Of a stretch of DNA of 30,405 bases, positions 18,306-27,179 are shown piece by piece. The translations under genes were made by a program, and so were the position numbers. The number at the start of each line of letters is the position of its first letter. Within the stretch, counting starts at the first letter, position 1. Source of the DNA: Dunaliella salina. Its lineage: Eukaryota > Chlorophyta > Chlorophyceae > Chlamydomonadales > Dunaliellaceae. The stretch spans positions 228,786 through 259,190 of the forward strand of contig MU069488.1 of NCBI GenBank assembly GCA_002284615.2, in the 5' to 3' direction. A model generated the notes under the pieces. It saw only the letters and a program-made list of their open reading frames with translations, was not told where the DNA came from and searched no databases.

Positions 18306-19322
18306 TTATTTGAGACTGAAGGTGAAGGGGTCGGGAACATGTGTTGATGCGCCTGCTTGCTCCCAGGGATAGCTTCTGGGTGCTTCTTCTGGAAGGTATT
18401 TTCCAGTTTTTATATTGACGTTTTTGAGAGCATTGCTGTAGTGTTTTTCTACAATTTGTGCAATTTCCTTGGGTTCCGTTTCAAGATGGTTATCTTCAGG
18501 GTTGCATAGGGCTTGCAAGCCAGCTCTTGGTTGTGCATTCTTATCCTTGAAGATTTCTTTGTGCGCTTTCTTTGGGTTTTTGATAGCAAGTTTGCATTGT
18601 TGTTTGCAAGCTTGCTTGGTTTGTTGAGTGTTTTTGGCCCGGTCAATGCTAGATATAGTTTCTTTGGTGGATTTAAAAAGATTTTCCAGCTGTTCTTGTA
18701 AAGGTAGGTTGGGATTGAGCGTTCTTAGCTCTGAGATTGCCTTATGTAAGGCTTCATTGCCTTTGACTTGCTCTAGCACGTTGGAAGTCAGGTCCTTGGC
18801 GTTCACAAAGGGTGAGAGGACATGTTTCTGGATAGCTCTGATCTGGCCTAGTCTTTTCAGCAAAGAGTTGCGCTTGTTGCTGACAGGTCTCGGGTTGTAG
18901 TGTCTATGGTCTTCAGAGATAGTTTTGGTCTCGCAAATTTTTAGTGCAACGTCGTGGGAGGAATGTATGAGGTTGGTAACTTTGTCAGCCAGGTCCTCTA
19001 GGATTTTAGGGGCAGGTTTATGGCAAAGAGAGGTGAGCTTCTTGGTAGTTTTGGCGCTCGTTGTCCTGAGATTTTCAAGGAAGGTGCCAGCCTCCGTAAA
19101 GGCCGGGTTGAGCACTTGTAAGGTTCCCTCAAGCTCCTGGATGACTCCATGTGTGGGGTCAAGAACAGATTGCATGAAGGTTTGCTGGTTAGAGCTGCTG
19201 ACAGGGCGGGCCAGACCTATGTGGGGTGGTTGCCTGGTTGGCTGGGGGTTGGTTATACGTGTTATGGAGACATCAAGGATGCTGGTAGGTATGCTAAGCA
19301 GAAGGGGTCGGTGGTCACACAA
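18306..19322 (-). pseudogene. end of APE endonuclease and linker to RT (copy D)
   Basis: The frame starts CDHRPLLLSI, the final catalytic DH box of apurinic-type LINE endonucleases. Just upstream in the same frame are STIYSFGRINDIILPSSLA and LGYLCDHRPL (19300-19400), the canonical last strands of the fold. About 300 residues of helical, Lys/Gln-rich linker follow (KNTQQTKQACKQQCKLAIKN), then the NPKKAHKEIF and HYSNALKNV segments common just before LINE RTs. The frame ends in TAA at 18306, two bases out of frame with motif 0. Confidence 0.8.
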
Positions 19323-19381
19323 GTAGCCAAGTTTGCAGGTATAGCAAGGATTGCAAATAGATGCAAGACTAGAGGGCAGAA

Positions 19382-19675
19382 TTATGTCGTTGATCCTGCC
19401 AAAGGAGTAGATGGTGCTGTTGTCAGCTTCTTTGCCCGTGGCTTGACAGTGGGTCCAAGGCCCGGCGGCTTCCTCTTTACAGGGTGAGCCTTGTGGTTAT
19501 AGCTTGCCTGTTCATCCCCCTCGCCGCAGGGTTGAGGGTTCCATATGGACGTACCTACTACCACTACACGAACAGAACCCCTCCTTGTATGGAGTATTTT
19601 CTGGAGTTTTATTAAGTGCTGAAAATACTCTGCTCTGCACAGTACAGTCCATTGAGGTACACACATGAAACCCAA
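19382..19675 (-). pseudogene. central APE endonuclease remnant (copy D)
   Basis: The frame reads YFQHLIKLQKILHTRRGSVR, VVVVGTSIWNPQPCGEG, and YNHKAH before it falls out of frame near 19490 with the DHRPL segment. VVVVG...WN fits the strand that normally carries the GDFN/GDWN box, though here it is corrupted. No convincing N-terminal APE motifs are seen between 19675 and 19785. Confidence 0.5.
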
Positions 19676-19785
19676 GCTTTCAATGCTTGAGCCTTAAGTT
19701 GAGGCTACGGAAATTTCTTCCATTTTCCCCTCCTTGATCGACTGGAATGCAGTCATATTGATATCATGGTGGCTTACGTAAAAAA

Positions 19786-20580
19786 AATAGAAAAACTACA
19801 TAGGAAGAGAAACTCTCCCTACATCAATTTAGGAAGAAGAGACACATTCGCCCAAAAAGAGCCGTGAGTCCCCTCCACCGCAAGGTTAGAAAAAGAGAAA
19901 GCTAATGAGGATCTGGAGGGTTGCGAGATGTACCTGGCTCTGGACTCTGGCTGTGGGAAGTGTTCTTGTGTTCAATAGCACGGCGTGTGGTGACTAGTTT
20001 GTGGGCATACTGAACAGAATGTGCATGAAGCTGTTGAGCAAGCCTTGTGGCACGATGATGATCCAATCCTAGTTGTTTGAATTGCTTCATGGTATGCCCA
20101 GTGTAAATAGTTCCACCAACACCCAGGAGAATAGGATGAATGGAAACAGCTTTAGCAATAATAGTTTTACAAAGGTCTGAGTGCTGCTGCTTTGCCGCGT
20201 TCAACTGATGTTCAGGCCTAGTGTCCTCACAGGACTTGATTTCTACGAGGTGCACATGGCAATCCTTCACATAAATTTCATGAGGTTGTCTGACTCGGCT
20301 AGCATTGGTGGTCCTTCTTGTGGTCCTGCGCAAAGCGTGATGTGAATGGAGAGGAGAAACACTGTTTGAAGTATGTTTGGCATTAAAAGGGGTGATCAAA
20401 ACAGCATCTGGTCGACTGGAGTTGTCTTTTCCTCTCTGAATGGTTGCGGGGGAATAAGTAAGAAGGTAAAGTTCTGTTTGAGGCATGAGCAAGGAGTTGG
20501 AGGTTGTGTTGAGCAAGCTCGAAATCGCTTCCTATGTCTGTGTATACCAGGCCTGCCCATTCAGGGCATTTGCTGAGTGC
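19786..20580 (-). mobile_element. Dualen-like LINE copy C, 5'-truncated 3' end
   Basis: It begins with AAAGCACTCAGCAAATGCCC, right after the tail of copy B, and ends in TAGTTTTTCTATTTTTTTT next to copy D. The frame 20516-19902 is open for 204 codons: SRPDAVLITPFNAK, VHLVEIKSCEDTRPEHQLNA, ILLGVGGTIY and the terminal RNPPDPH. This is the best-preserved PD-(D/E)XK half in the window, with D and E-x-K all present. The 3'-UTR hairpin is degraded (GCCC against GAGCC). Confidence 0.85.
19902..20516 (-). pseudogene. restriction-like endonuclease domain, PD-(D/E)XK half (copy C)
   Basis: The 204-codon frame covers only the C-terminal part of the LINE polyprotein. The catalytic triad pattern is RPD, then about 50 residues, then EIK, followed by CEDTRPEHQ whose Gln could be the usual extra active-site residue. 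The upstream CCHC and RHN part is absent because of truncation. The frame starts with an internal Met, so it is not a gene in its own right. Confidence 0.7.
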
Positions 20581-20645
20581 TTTAGAAAAGAATGAAAAAC
20601 TACGTAGGCAGAGAAACTCTCCCTACATCAATTAAGGAAGAGGAG

Positions 20646-20672
20646 ACACATAGGCTCAAAAAAGAGCCGTGT
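20646..20672 (-). other. 3'-UTR hairpin of LINE copy B
   Basis: On the plus strand GGCTC (20653-20657), six A and GAGCC (20664-20668) form a perfect stem. ACAC (20646-20649) and GTGT (20669-20672) extend it across a bulge, exactly as in copy A. Confidence 0.7.
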
Positions 20673-20706
20673 GCCCCCTCCACCACAAGGAATGAAAAAG
20701 AGAATG

Positions 20707-21357
20707 CTAATGTGGATCTGGAGGGTCACTAGAAGCACCTGGCTCTAGAACCTGGCTGTGGGAAGTATTCTCGTTTTCAATAGCGTGGCGTGTGGTGACT
20801 AGTTTGTGGGCATATTGAACAGAATGGGCATGAAGTTGTTGAGCGAGCTTCGTGGCACGCTGGTGATCCAATCCTAGTTGTTTGAATTGCTTCAGGGTAT
20901 GCTCAGAGTAAATAGTTCCACCTACACCCAGGAGAATAGGATGGATTGTAACAGCTTCAGCGTTAATACGTTTACAAAGGTCTGCATGCTGCTGCTTTGC
21001 CGCGTTCAACTGATGCTCTGGCCTTGTGTCTTCACAGAACTTGATTTCTATTAGGTGCACATGGCGTTCATTCGCATGAATTTCATGGGGTTGCCTCATG
21101 CGGCTAGTTCTGGTGGTCCTCAGTGGGGAACTGCGCAAAGCGTGATGGAAATGGGTAGGAGAAACATGGTAAGAAGTTTGTTTGGCATTGAAAGGAATGA
21201 TCAAAACAGCACCTGGTCGACCGGAGTTGAGCCGTTTCCTCTCTGGAAGGTTATGAGGGAAGAAGTAAGCAGGTAAAGTTCTGTTTGAGGCATGTATAGG
21301 GAGTTGGAGGTTGTATTGAGCAAGCTTAAAATCGCTTCCTATGTCTGTATAGACCAT
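20707..21357 (-). pseudogene. restriction-like endonuclease C-terminal frame (copy B)
   Basis: A 216-codon frame containing LPIHASNRTLPAYFFPHNL, SGRPGAVLIIPFNAK, VHLIEIKFCEDTRPEHQLNA and SDPPDPH. The catalytic Asp of PD is replaced by Gly, while E-x-K is kept. It aligns end to end with copy C, so the two allow positions to be compared. Confidence 0.7.
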
Positions 21358-21819
21358 GCCTGCCCCTACAGGGCATTTTGCTGAGGGCTTTTATAATCAT
21401 TCTGCCTGCAATATTATGGCGTTCAGTTTTCATGTTGGAGATGGTATTGTTTTGCAGCCTGAGAGCATGTGGAGTGCGCTGTCCAAATGGAGGCAGCCTG
21501 GCAGGGGGCAAGATGGATCAGTTGACCTTTTAAAACGTACTGCATGTTTTTGGTTGTAGAGGGCGCCTGTGCGATACTGCATGATGGTATGCTTCATGGG
21601 TACAGACTCGTTGGTCATATTCCTGAAAGCATTGCTGATTTTTTAATCTACATGCGGTAATAAGTTTTTATAGGAAGAGTAATAACCTGTTTTGGCATTG
21701 GCATAACCAAAAGTTTATGTTTAGTATGCATGTGGAATTTGAGGGCATTTTGAAGATTGGGGAGGTAGGTGAGCTTGGGGGCCAGAGGGGGATTAATAGA
21801 AGTACACGCAACATGCATG

Positions 21820-22287
21820 TCACATATGTGCCCTTTTTTCTTCCTTGGCTAGCCAAAAAATATGTGTATGAGGATTTCCGCCAAAGCCTGCACCGGGAAT
21901 TTCAGTGTCTGCCACACAGTTCTGGGATTGCTTTGCCTGATGTTTAGCAATAGCATCTGCACATTCATTTCCAGCAATGCCCGCATGGGACATCACCTTG
22001 TAAATTCGAATTTTGGTATGGAAGTCTCTAATGAGCGTTAAAATCAATTTAAGGACATCTCCTTGGATATGCCTCAGGTGTTTCTCAGGGTAAAGAAGTT
22101 GTTTACACTTTTGTTCGAAAGAAGTGAGGCTGTCTGATGCAATGTCTGCATGTTTGGTAATGATAGCAGCAGCAATCGCAGCCAATTCAGCTCGAGTGAC
22201 GGTGTTAGTAATCCCAGCGCCGTTTGGTTCAATAAAGTTCTTGCTGCCCGTGAGTGGGCAGTACACTCCTGCTCCAATTTCTTGCAT
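21820..22287 (-). pseudogene. LINE RNase H domain (copy B)
   Basis: The 155-codon frame holds RAELAAI, ASDSL and GNECADAIAKH, the second to fourth acidic residues of RNase H. The first one (TDGS) lies just upstream in the same region but is cut off by a TAG stop. The frame ends shortly after LAKEEKRAHM, before the CCHC knuckle. Confidence 0.8.
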
Positions 22288-22442
22288 ACCGTTATGGACA
22301 AGGCAGCTGCCATCTGTGTATGCCTATGTCCTCCAATCAGCAACTTTGAGAGTTAAAATAGCACTGGATTGGCTGGGCACCAAGTCTGTACCTTGGATAC
22401 TCATGTGTGAAGTGTCAAGGTGTTTGGAGACGTGTTGTTTGT

Positions 22443-22445
<3 letters not shown>

Positions 22446-22523
<78 letters not shown>
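22446..22523. repeat. (TG)n microsatellite
   Basis: About 39 TG units in a row, with an unresolved base at 22524. It forms the 5' boundary of LINE copy B. The long (TG) reading frames across it are meaningless. Confidence 0.98.
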
Positions 22524-22529
22524 NGTGAA

Positions 22530-22855
22530 TGCTCGTTTGCATGCTTGTGTGTGGAAGTGCATTGATGCGAGCATGCATATATATCTTCTTATTTCTTAGA
22601 GCTGGCATGAATGAGCTCACTTGCAGTGCTGAGTGATTGAGCACTACATGTAGGTATACATGCTTAGTTTGTGAACATGATACACAGCAGATATTCGCTC
22701 GTCTGAAGCATGGACTTCATGGTGTCTCTCTTTAAGAGAGGCCTATGTGGTGATGAAGCTAAGGGCAGATGGAATTCTTTGTGATTATAGTTCTAATTTG
22801 GATATTTTAGTTGTTTTGGATGTTTGGTTTCCAAAGTGAAACCCACCCTAAGCTC
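22530..22855. other. no gene recognised
   Basis: AT-rich, no ORF above 60 codons with any recognisable feature. Confidence 0.4.
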
Positions 22856-22914
22856 CCGACGCACTCCTGTGCCGTTTTCAACGTCCATCCTGCCTCCCGG
22901 CGAGATTTGAACAA

Positions 22915-23052
22915 GCGCGTCTGAAAGCAGGCGCCTGAAGCGTCTGATTTCAGACGAGCGTCTGAAGAGCGTCTGAAAAATTTTCAGGCGCGCCTGATCA
23001 TTGATTTTTCAGGCGCGTCTGATTTCAGGCGCTTTCAGACGCTCTTCAGGCG
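22915..23052. repeat. palindromic cluster of CGTCTGA / TCAGGCG words
   Basis: Within about 140 bp the words CGTCTGA, TCAGACG, CAGGCGC and CGCCTGA recur more than a dozen times in both orientations. The longest arms are CGTCTGAAGAGCGTCTGAAA (22959-22978) and TTTCAGACGCTCTTCAGGCG (23033-23052), 20 bp with one G-T wobble. The loop itself contains the perfect 14-bp palindrome TCAGGCGCGCCTGA (22984-22997). Nothing else in the window has this vocabulary. Confidence 0.9.
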
Positions 23053-23094
23053 GGACCTGGAATGTCTGACGTTTTGGGAGTTAAGCGGACTACT

Positions 23095-24125
23095 TGTAAG
23101 TGAACAGTGTTGAGGGAGTGTGGGCAGTCATACCTGGTTTAGGGCCGCTATAAAGTTTTACAACTCTCTTTCGTGCTGTAAAAATGCTATTGTGAGGAAG
23201 GTCCTGCAGGCTGACAGGGCGTTAAGTCTTATTCCTGATGTGAAATGCTGGACATCAGGAGTTCTGACTGCACTTAGGGGGCTGCAACGGAGTGAGCAGT
23301 ATGAACCATCTGTACGTGGGTCGGTGATTAATGTGAAGGATTTTGCAAAAGACTTGCGGACACGGCTGCAGGATCTGGCATGACTCGGACAGCGCTGATC
23401 CCAGGGGTCACAATCAAAAGCGGGCTACTTTCCATCGTCGGATCGCTTCTCCTTTGAACTCGATGAGTGCTGAGGCTGTACCTTTCAAAGCCCCTAAATA
23501 TCTTCATTTAAATTTAAGATTCTCTTCCTCTTGGTCTGTGTGGTGGGGCCCTGTCATCCAGGCAGGTGACCTTCCCTTCATGCATGCGGCCAGACTTGGA
23601 CTGCGTAGTCTTTTCTTTTCTTTCCTTTCCTTTTCTTTTCTTTTTTTAATCTATTCCATTCTTTTCTTTTCTTTTCTGTAGGAAGACGCGTGCAGCGGAA
23701 TATTTCCTGTTTCAAGCTGAAGGCCCACACGTTTGGAGTAGATAGAGCTTGTTGGCAGGACGGTTGAATGGTCACACTTGAATGGTCACTGTGATCTTTG
23801 TGATCAACAAGATTTGCAAGACAAAAAAATATCCCTTGTCCTTTGTGATTGTGTATGTAGTTGTGCTCTTCAAGGCAAATACAAATAGCTTTTCTCTTCT
23901 CTGAGATTTCTTCTCAGACAAGAATTTCCCTTGGAACAACTGGTTTTTATTGTTCCGAAGTTGGCAACGAGGACGTTCGTCACTTTCTTCTGCAAAATTT
24001 AAATCAATTGTGTTTCTTTCTTTCTGAGATCTCATGGACGTCTATATTGTGTGGCTGGCAATGCCCAGCAGGCTGAGCAGTCAAACAACCTGGATAAAGG
24101 CCAAAACCAAGCTGACAGGGAAGAC
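23095..24125 (+). mobile_element. LINE family X fragment (copy X2), interrupted
   Basis: The frame 23120-23383 reads TWFRAAIKFYNSLSC, LRKVLQADRALS, CWTSGVLTALRGLQRSEQY, VKDFAKDLRTRLQDLA. It then shifts to AVPFKAPKYLHLNL (to about 23517). After an interruption, RNISCFKLKAHTFGV resumes at about 23692, followed by HCDLCDQQDLQDKKISLVLC and VRHFLLQNLNQLCFF. Order and spacing match copy X3. These segments form the region between RT and the C-terminal zinc knuckle in a non-LTR element. Frameshifts and stops make it dead. Confidence 0.7.
23520..23690 (+). mobile_element. insertion with TTTTC tail inside LINE copy X2
   Basis: It separates YLHLNL from RNIS, segments that are adjacent in copy X3 (YLRLDLGKHMLRNIAS). 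Its 3' end is GACTGCGTAGTC followed by a 70-bp TTTTC/TTTCC-rich tract, like the Dualen-like LINE tail. It is therefore probably a short retroelement insertion. A spliceosomal intron is the alternative, because the tract ends in CTGTAG. Confidence 0.45.
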
Positions 24126-24369
24126 TGCAATTGCAGCTGCCGTTTGCTCCAAAGCCAAGATTAAAATGAATGACTTTGAGGGTGATCTTTGTGAGCAATC
24201 CTCCATGTCTGGAGATGCCTGGACAATCTGACTCCACAAGAGCCCCATGCTTCCAGCAGAATTATGAGGCTGGTGGGATGCCAGGAAGAGGAACAAAAAG
24301 CCACCATTACCACTCTATTTGCAACAAGATATTTTCCATAAATTATCGCGCAGCACTTCGAGCCTAAGA

Positions 24370-24690
24370 CTTTTCAGTCACAATCTTTGGGTGGAAACCC
24401 AAGGGCATCTCTTGTACCCTCTAGAAACCCAACGGCATCACGGGCAGAGGTGCCCTTACGAGCTAAAGATGTGCAACAAATGGATCGGCACACTGTGCAA
24501 GATGAAGTGCACTTTATTCTGGAGAGCCCTTCCCAAGATCTGACAGACTTGCGCAATCAGTTCCAACATGGTTCAGCTGTGCACCTCCCGGTACTTCAAT
24601 ACTCCTCAGAGACTTCATGAACCAAACTGATGTCTTAGAATTAGCCAAATTTGTGTCTGCTTGCTTGAGATGCTGTGCCTGACTTATGAG
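24370..24690 (+). mobile_element. LINE family Y fragment, C-terminal zinc-knuckle region
   Basis: VQQMDRHTVQDEVHFILESP, LTDLRNQFQHG and, after a frameshift, the LxDFMNQ and ELAKFVSACLRCCA pieces follow the usual C-terminal pattern of LINE polyproteins: VQDExHxxFxC, then LRxxFxHLF, then a LAxFVxxCLR helix. It differs from family X in sequence. No RT is present and the frame is broken. Confidence 0.5.
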
Positions 24691-24699
24691 CACTGCTTT

Positions 24700-26322
24700 C
24701 ATTGTTTGCTTGAAATGGTCAGGTTGCAGGCCTCTATGTCTCCGCTCAGCTGCCCTTGTAGGCGGACAAAGCGATGCAATATTACCTTGTCTGCATCTCA
24801 CCAGTAGCATGGTATATCTTGTTCCTTGAAGCAGCGTTTCTTGAACAAACAAGGAGGGTACCCTTGGGCCCAACCGGCGTGATCCTTCAGATCACAAAAA
24901 AAGGGGCAGAGCTGGTGCTTCTCCTGCTGATGGATACCAATTCACCTTAATGAGGTTTGCTCCTGAAACAGACCCAAACATCAGGTTCATTGAAATGAGT
25001 CACGCAGGGATCCTATGCTCCTTGCCAAGTCCCTGTGCCTCTTGGCAAGGATGTGGGGCATGCAGTTTGCAGAGGGGGTTGGGTTGAGCGCATAGGCAAA
25101 GGTGTTATGGAGGGACAAACTGGTCACAGTCCAAGCGTTGAAGCATACCAATTTCATGCAGCTTACAATCATGTAAATTGAAATGAGCAATACTGCGCCT
25201 TCCCTGCACCCCCTACACCCATCTAGCATTAGACCTCCAACACCTGGCCTCAATTTAAGCATTGGAGCGTGCCACTTTGATACAGGTTCCTGTGGGCAGA
25301 GAAGTATGCATGCATGACGGGGCTTTGTGGACATGCAATGGAGGTGAGTCAACTGGGAGCCATACTTCTTCCTCCACCCCATGCCGACGAACCCTTCACA
25401 CAATGGTACATCTGACGAGAGTACCCGTTGCAGCGATGTCCATGCAAAGAACCACAGCTTGTTTCCGCTGCTCATTCTTGTTTCAGCTGCTCCAGGCATT
25501 GCTATTCCAGAACAACAAGAAGGCGGTGAACCCGCAGGCCCAAATTCCTTCTCTGATGGGCCTGCACATATGTGCAGGTGCACATACGTGCAGGCCAAGG
25601 GGCAGGGCAGTCTGCCCAAGCATATTGTTTCAAATCTAGAAAGCACTGGGCCACAGGCTCAGCTCCCTTGGACGCGCCAGGTGTCGTGGCCGGGGCTGTC
25701 CACCTGCCCACGCCACTCCAAGCAGGGCCATGTTCCAGGCTCCCTGAGAGAGGAAATACACACAAGGGTGATTGGTCTAAGGAATGGACGATTACTGACC
25801 TCTTGCTCTTGCTAGCTAGCACGGCATGGCAACGTCAACATGTTGTGAATTATGTATCCATTCTCCACACTTTGTTACAGCTTGGTGACCCCTCCACCTC
25901 ATTAATTGCCTGGGTTGCAAACGTCCTCCTAATTCCTGCCTGCTCATCTTGTGTCTTAGATAGTTGCAGCTGATCTTTTATACTTTTATTTCTTTTGGAA
26001 GAGGATCTTGGGCCCCTCCCCCCCCCCCCCTTTTAATTGGCAGGCGCCTACCTGCACATCCCGGTCCACGGTCCAGGGGCGCAGCACACGCCCAGCGCTC
26101 CAGCCATGCTGCTTGCTCATTATTTGTGTGCAGCTCGCACATGAGCGCAGCCTGCGAGCAAACCATTCTTTTATTGTTGACGTGCACAAATACCAAGGGA
26201 CTACGCCCAAGGGAGCTTCGCCCCAATAATAACAACCCTACCCTTTTCTTTACGAGCTCCTTTTTTACGAACAAGCTCGCAGTCAGTCGGTTTGACTGGG
26301 GGTCTTCTTGTCCTTGTAACCC
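24700..26322. other. no supported gene; inverted repeats and a C-tract
   Basis: The longest frame is minus 24987-25646 (219 codons). It shows no domain and has an unusual composition, and I do not support it as a gene. Notable non-coding items are the nested palindrome at 25559-25596 and a 13-C run at 26018-26030. Confidence 0.4.
25559..25596. repeat. nested palindrome
   Basis: CCTGCACATATGTGCAGG (25561-25578) is a perfect 18-bp palindrome. A second, imperfect palindrome overlaps it. Outer arms GGCCTGCAC (25559-25567) and GTGCAGGCC (25588-25596) pair perfectly, so alternative hairpins compete. Confidence 0.8.
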
Positions 26323-26351
26323 GGTCTAAGGAAAGGCCCTTTCCTTAGACC
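26323..26351. repeat. perfect 29-nt inverted repeat
   Basis: GGTCTAAGGAAAGG and CCTTTCCTTAGACC are exact reverse complements separated by one C. It lies about 45 bp before LINE copy X3. No flanking terminal repeats are seen. Confidence 0.9.
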
Positions 26352-26397
26352 AAGAGATTAGCACAGAAGCCTACTCCAGCAAATAGAAGGGCAGCCA

Positions 26398-27175
26398 ATG
26401 TGCAATGTTGGTGATTCATCATTGCTTGCACTTAAAGAACAGGAGGTTTTACCCAGGGCAGGCTTTTTGGCAGCATGTAATGGCTTGGACAGGTGCAATA
26501 TGTTTATTCAAAGTGTGCGTTCAGGGCAGCCAGTAGCACTGAAGGAATTCGTTGTTGATCTGAGAAAAAGGCTACGAGGCGTTTGGAATGCGGCTGCCTT
26601 GGCAGAGCACAATGAGCGTGTGAACAAATTATCCAAGTATCATCAATGTGTGGCTCTCCCTTTAAAGCCTTAGGCTGCTTATGGAGCGCCCTTTTCTGTC
26701 CCTAGGTATTTGCGTCTTGATTTAGGCAAGCATATGCTGAGAAACATCGCGAGTTTTCAACTGTGTGCACACACAAAACCTAAGAGTTGACATCACCTTG
26801 GCAGGAGCACACTTCAGTTTGCGATAAATGTGACCTTGGAGGGCTCCAAGATGAAAAACATGTTGTGTTCCTTTGTTCCTGCGGTCCTGTGTGTTCTCTT
26901 AGGAGGACTTAATGAACATCTCTGTTCTGACTTCCCCTCTGCTCACAGAGTTCTTCAGGACGAGACAGGCGCTTTTTACTACACTCAGGCTAGTTCTGAG
27001 GATATCTTTCATTTCTTACAGGACCAAACTAATGAGACTTATCGTTTTATTTCTAATCTCATGGATATTTATTCTTTGGATGGAACAGTTCATCAGGCCG
27101 AGCAGCCAAACAATCTGGCTGAAGGTCAAACCCAATTGTAACCTTGTAACCTGGATAAAACCTTCCTCTGTTCTT
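26398..27175 (+). mobile_element. LINE family X fragment (copy X3)
   Basis: The frame 26398-26673 reads CNGLDRCNMFIQSVRSGQP, VALKEFVVDLRKRLRGVWNA. After a stop come APFSVPRYLRLDLGKHML, RNIASFQLCAHT, the LQDEKHVVFLCSCGPVCSLRR knuckle half (about 26845-26905), and DIFHFLQDQTNETYRFISNL with AEQPNNLAEGQTQL. It is the most complete of the three X copies and defines the order. The knuckle's first Cys pair is lost, and at least three frame changes show that it is dead. Confidence 0.7.
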
Positions 27176-27179
27176 TAGT

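Larger units (their letters stand above)
11137..19785 (-). mobile_element. Dualen/RandI-like LINE copy D, nearly full length, inactivated
   Basis: About 8.6 kb on the minus strand. Domains in order: APE endonuclease end, RT, thumb and Ser/Pro/Thr-rich tail, PHD finger, possible methyltransferase-like region, RNase H, CCHC/RHN/PD-(D/E)XK endonuclease, 3' UTR hairpin and a CTTTT tail (11137-11157). APE at the N-terminus plus a restriction-like endonuclease at the C-terminus is diagnostic of the Dualen (RandI) group known from green algae. Lesions include frameshifts near 19490, 18315, 17514-17523, 15314 and 13195, and in-frame stops at 15968, 14706, 13551 and 13338. Segments between lesions fall into one another's frames, which suggests one very long ancestral polyprotein. 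The 5' limit, where copy C's tail ends, is uncertain, and the start of the APE domain is missing. Confidence 0.85.
20590..22445 (-). mobile_element. Dualen-like LINE copy B, 5'-truncated
   Basis: Collinear with copy A and the 3' part of copy D. RNase H at 22287-21820 (GAGVYCPLTGS, RAELAAIAAAIITKHA, IASDSL, KVMSHAGIAGNECADAIAKH), the knuckle LDSALHMLSGC and ERHNIAGRM (21430-21520), and the C-terminal frame 21357-20707 ending SDPPDPH. A TAG interrupts the frame just before TDGS. The PD motif is mutated to PG (GRPGAV). The 5' end stops at the (TG)n tract. The 3' UTR hairpin is perfect (20646-20672). Confidence 0.85.

Noticed and set aside
22400..22644. ORFs through the (TG)n tract
   Set aside because: Dinucleotide repeats give open frames trivially; the VCVCVC and THTHTH runs are not protein-coding.
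24987..25646. 219-codon minus-strand ORF
   Set aside because: No recognisable domain, no repeat or homologue in the window, odd Cys/His/Met-rich composition, and it overlaps palindromes. Possible but unsupported.
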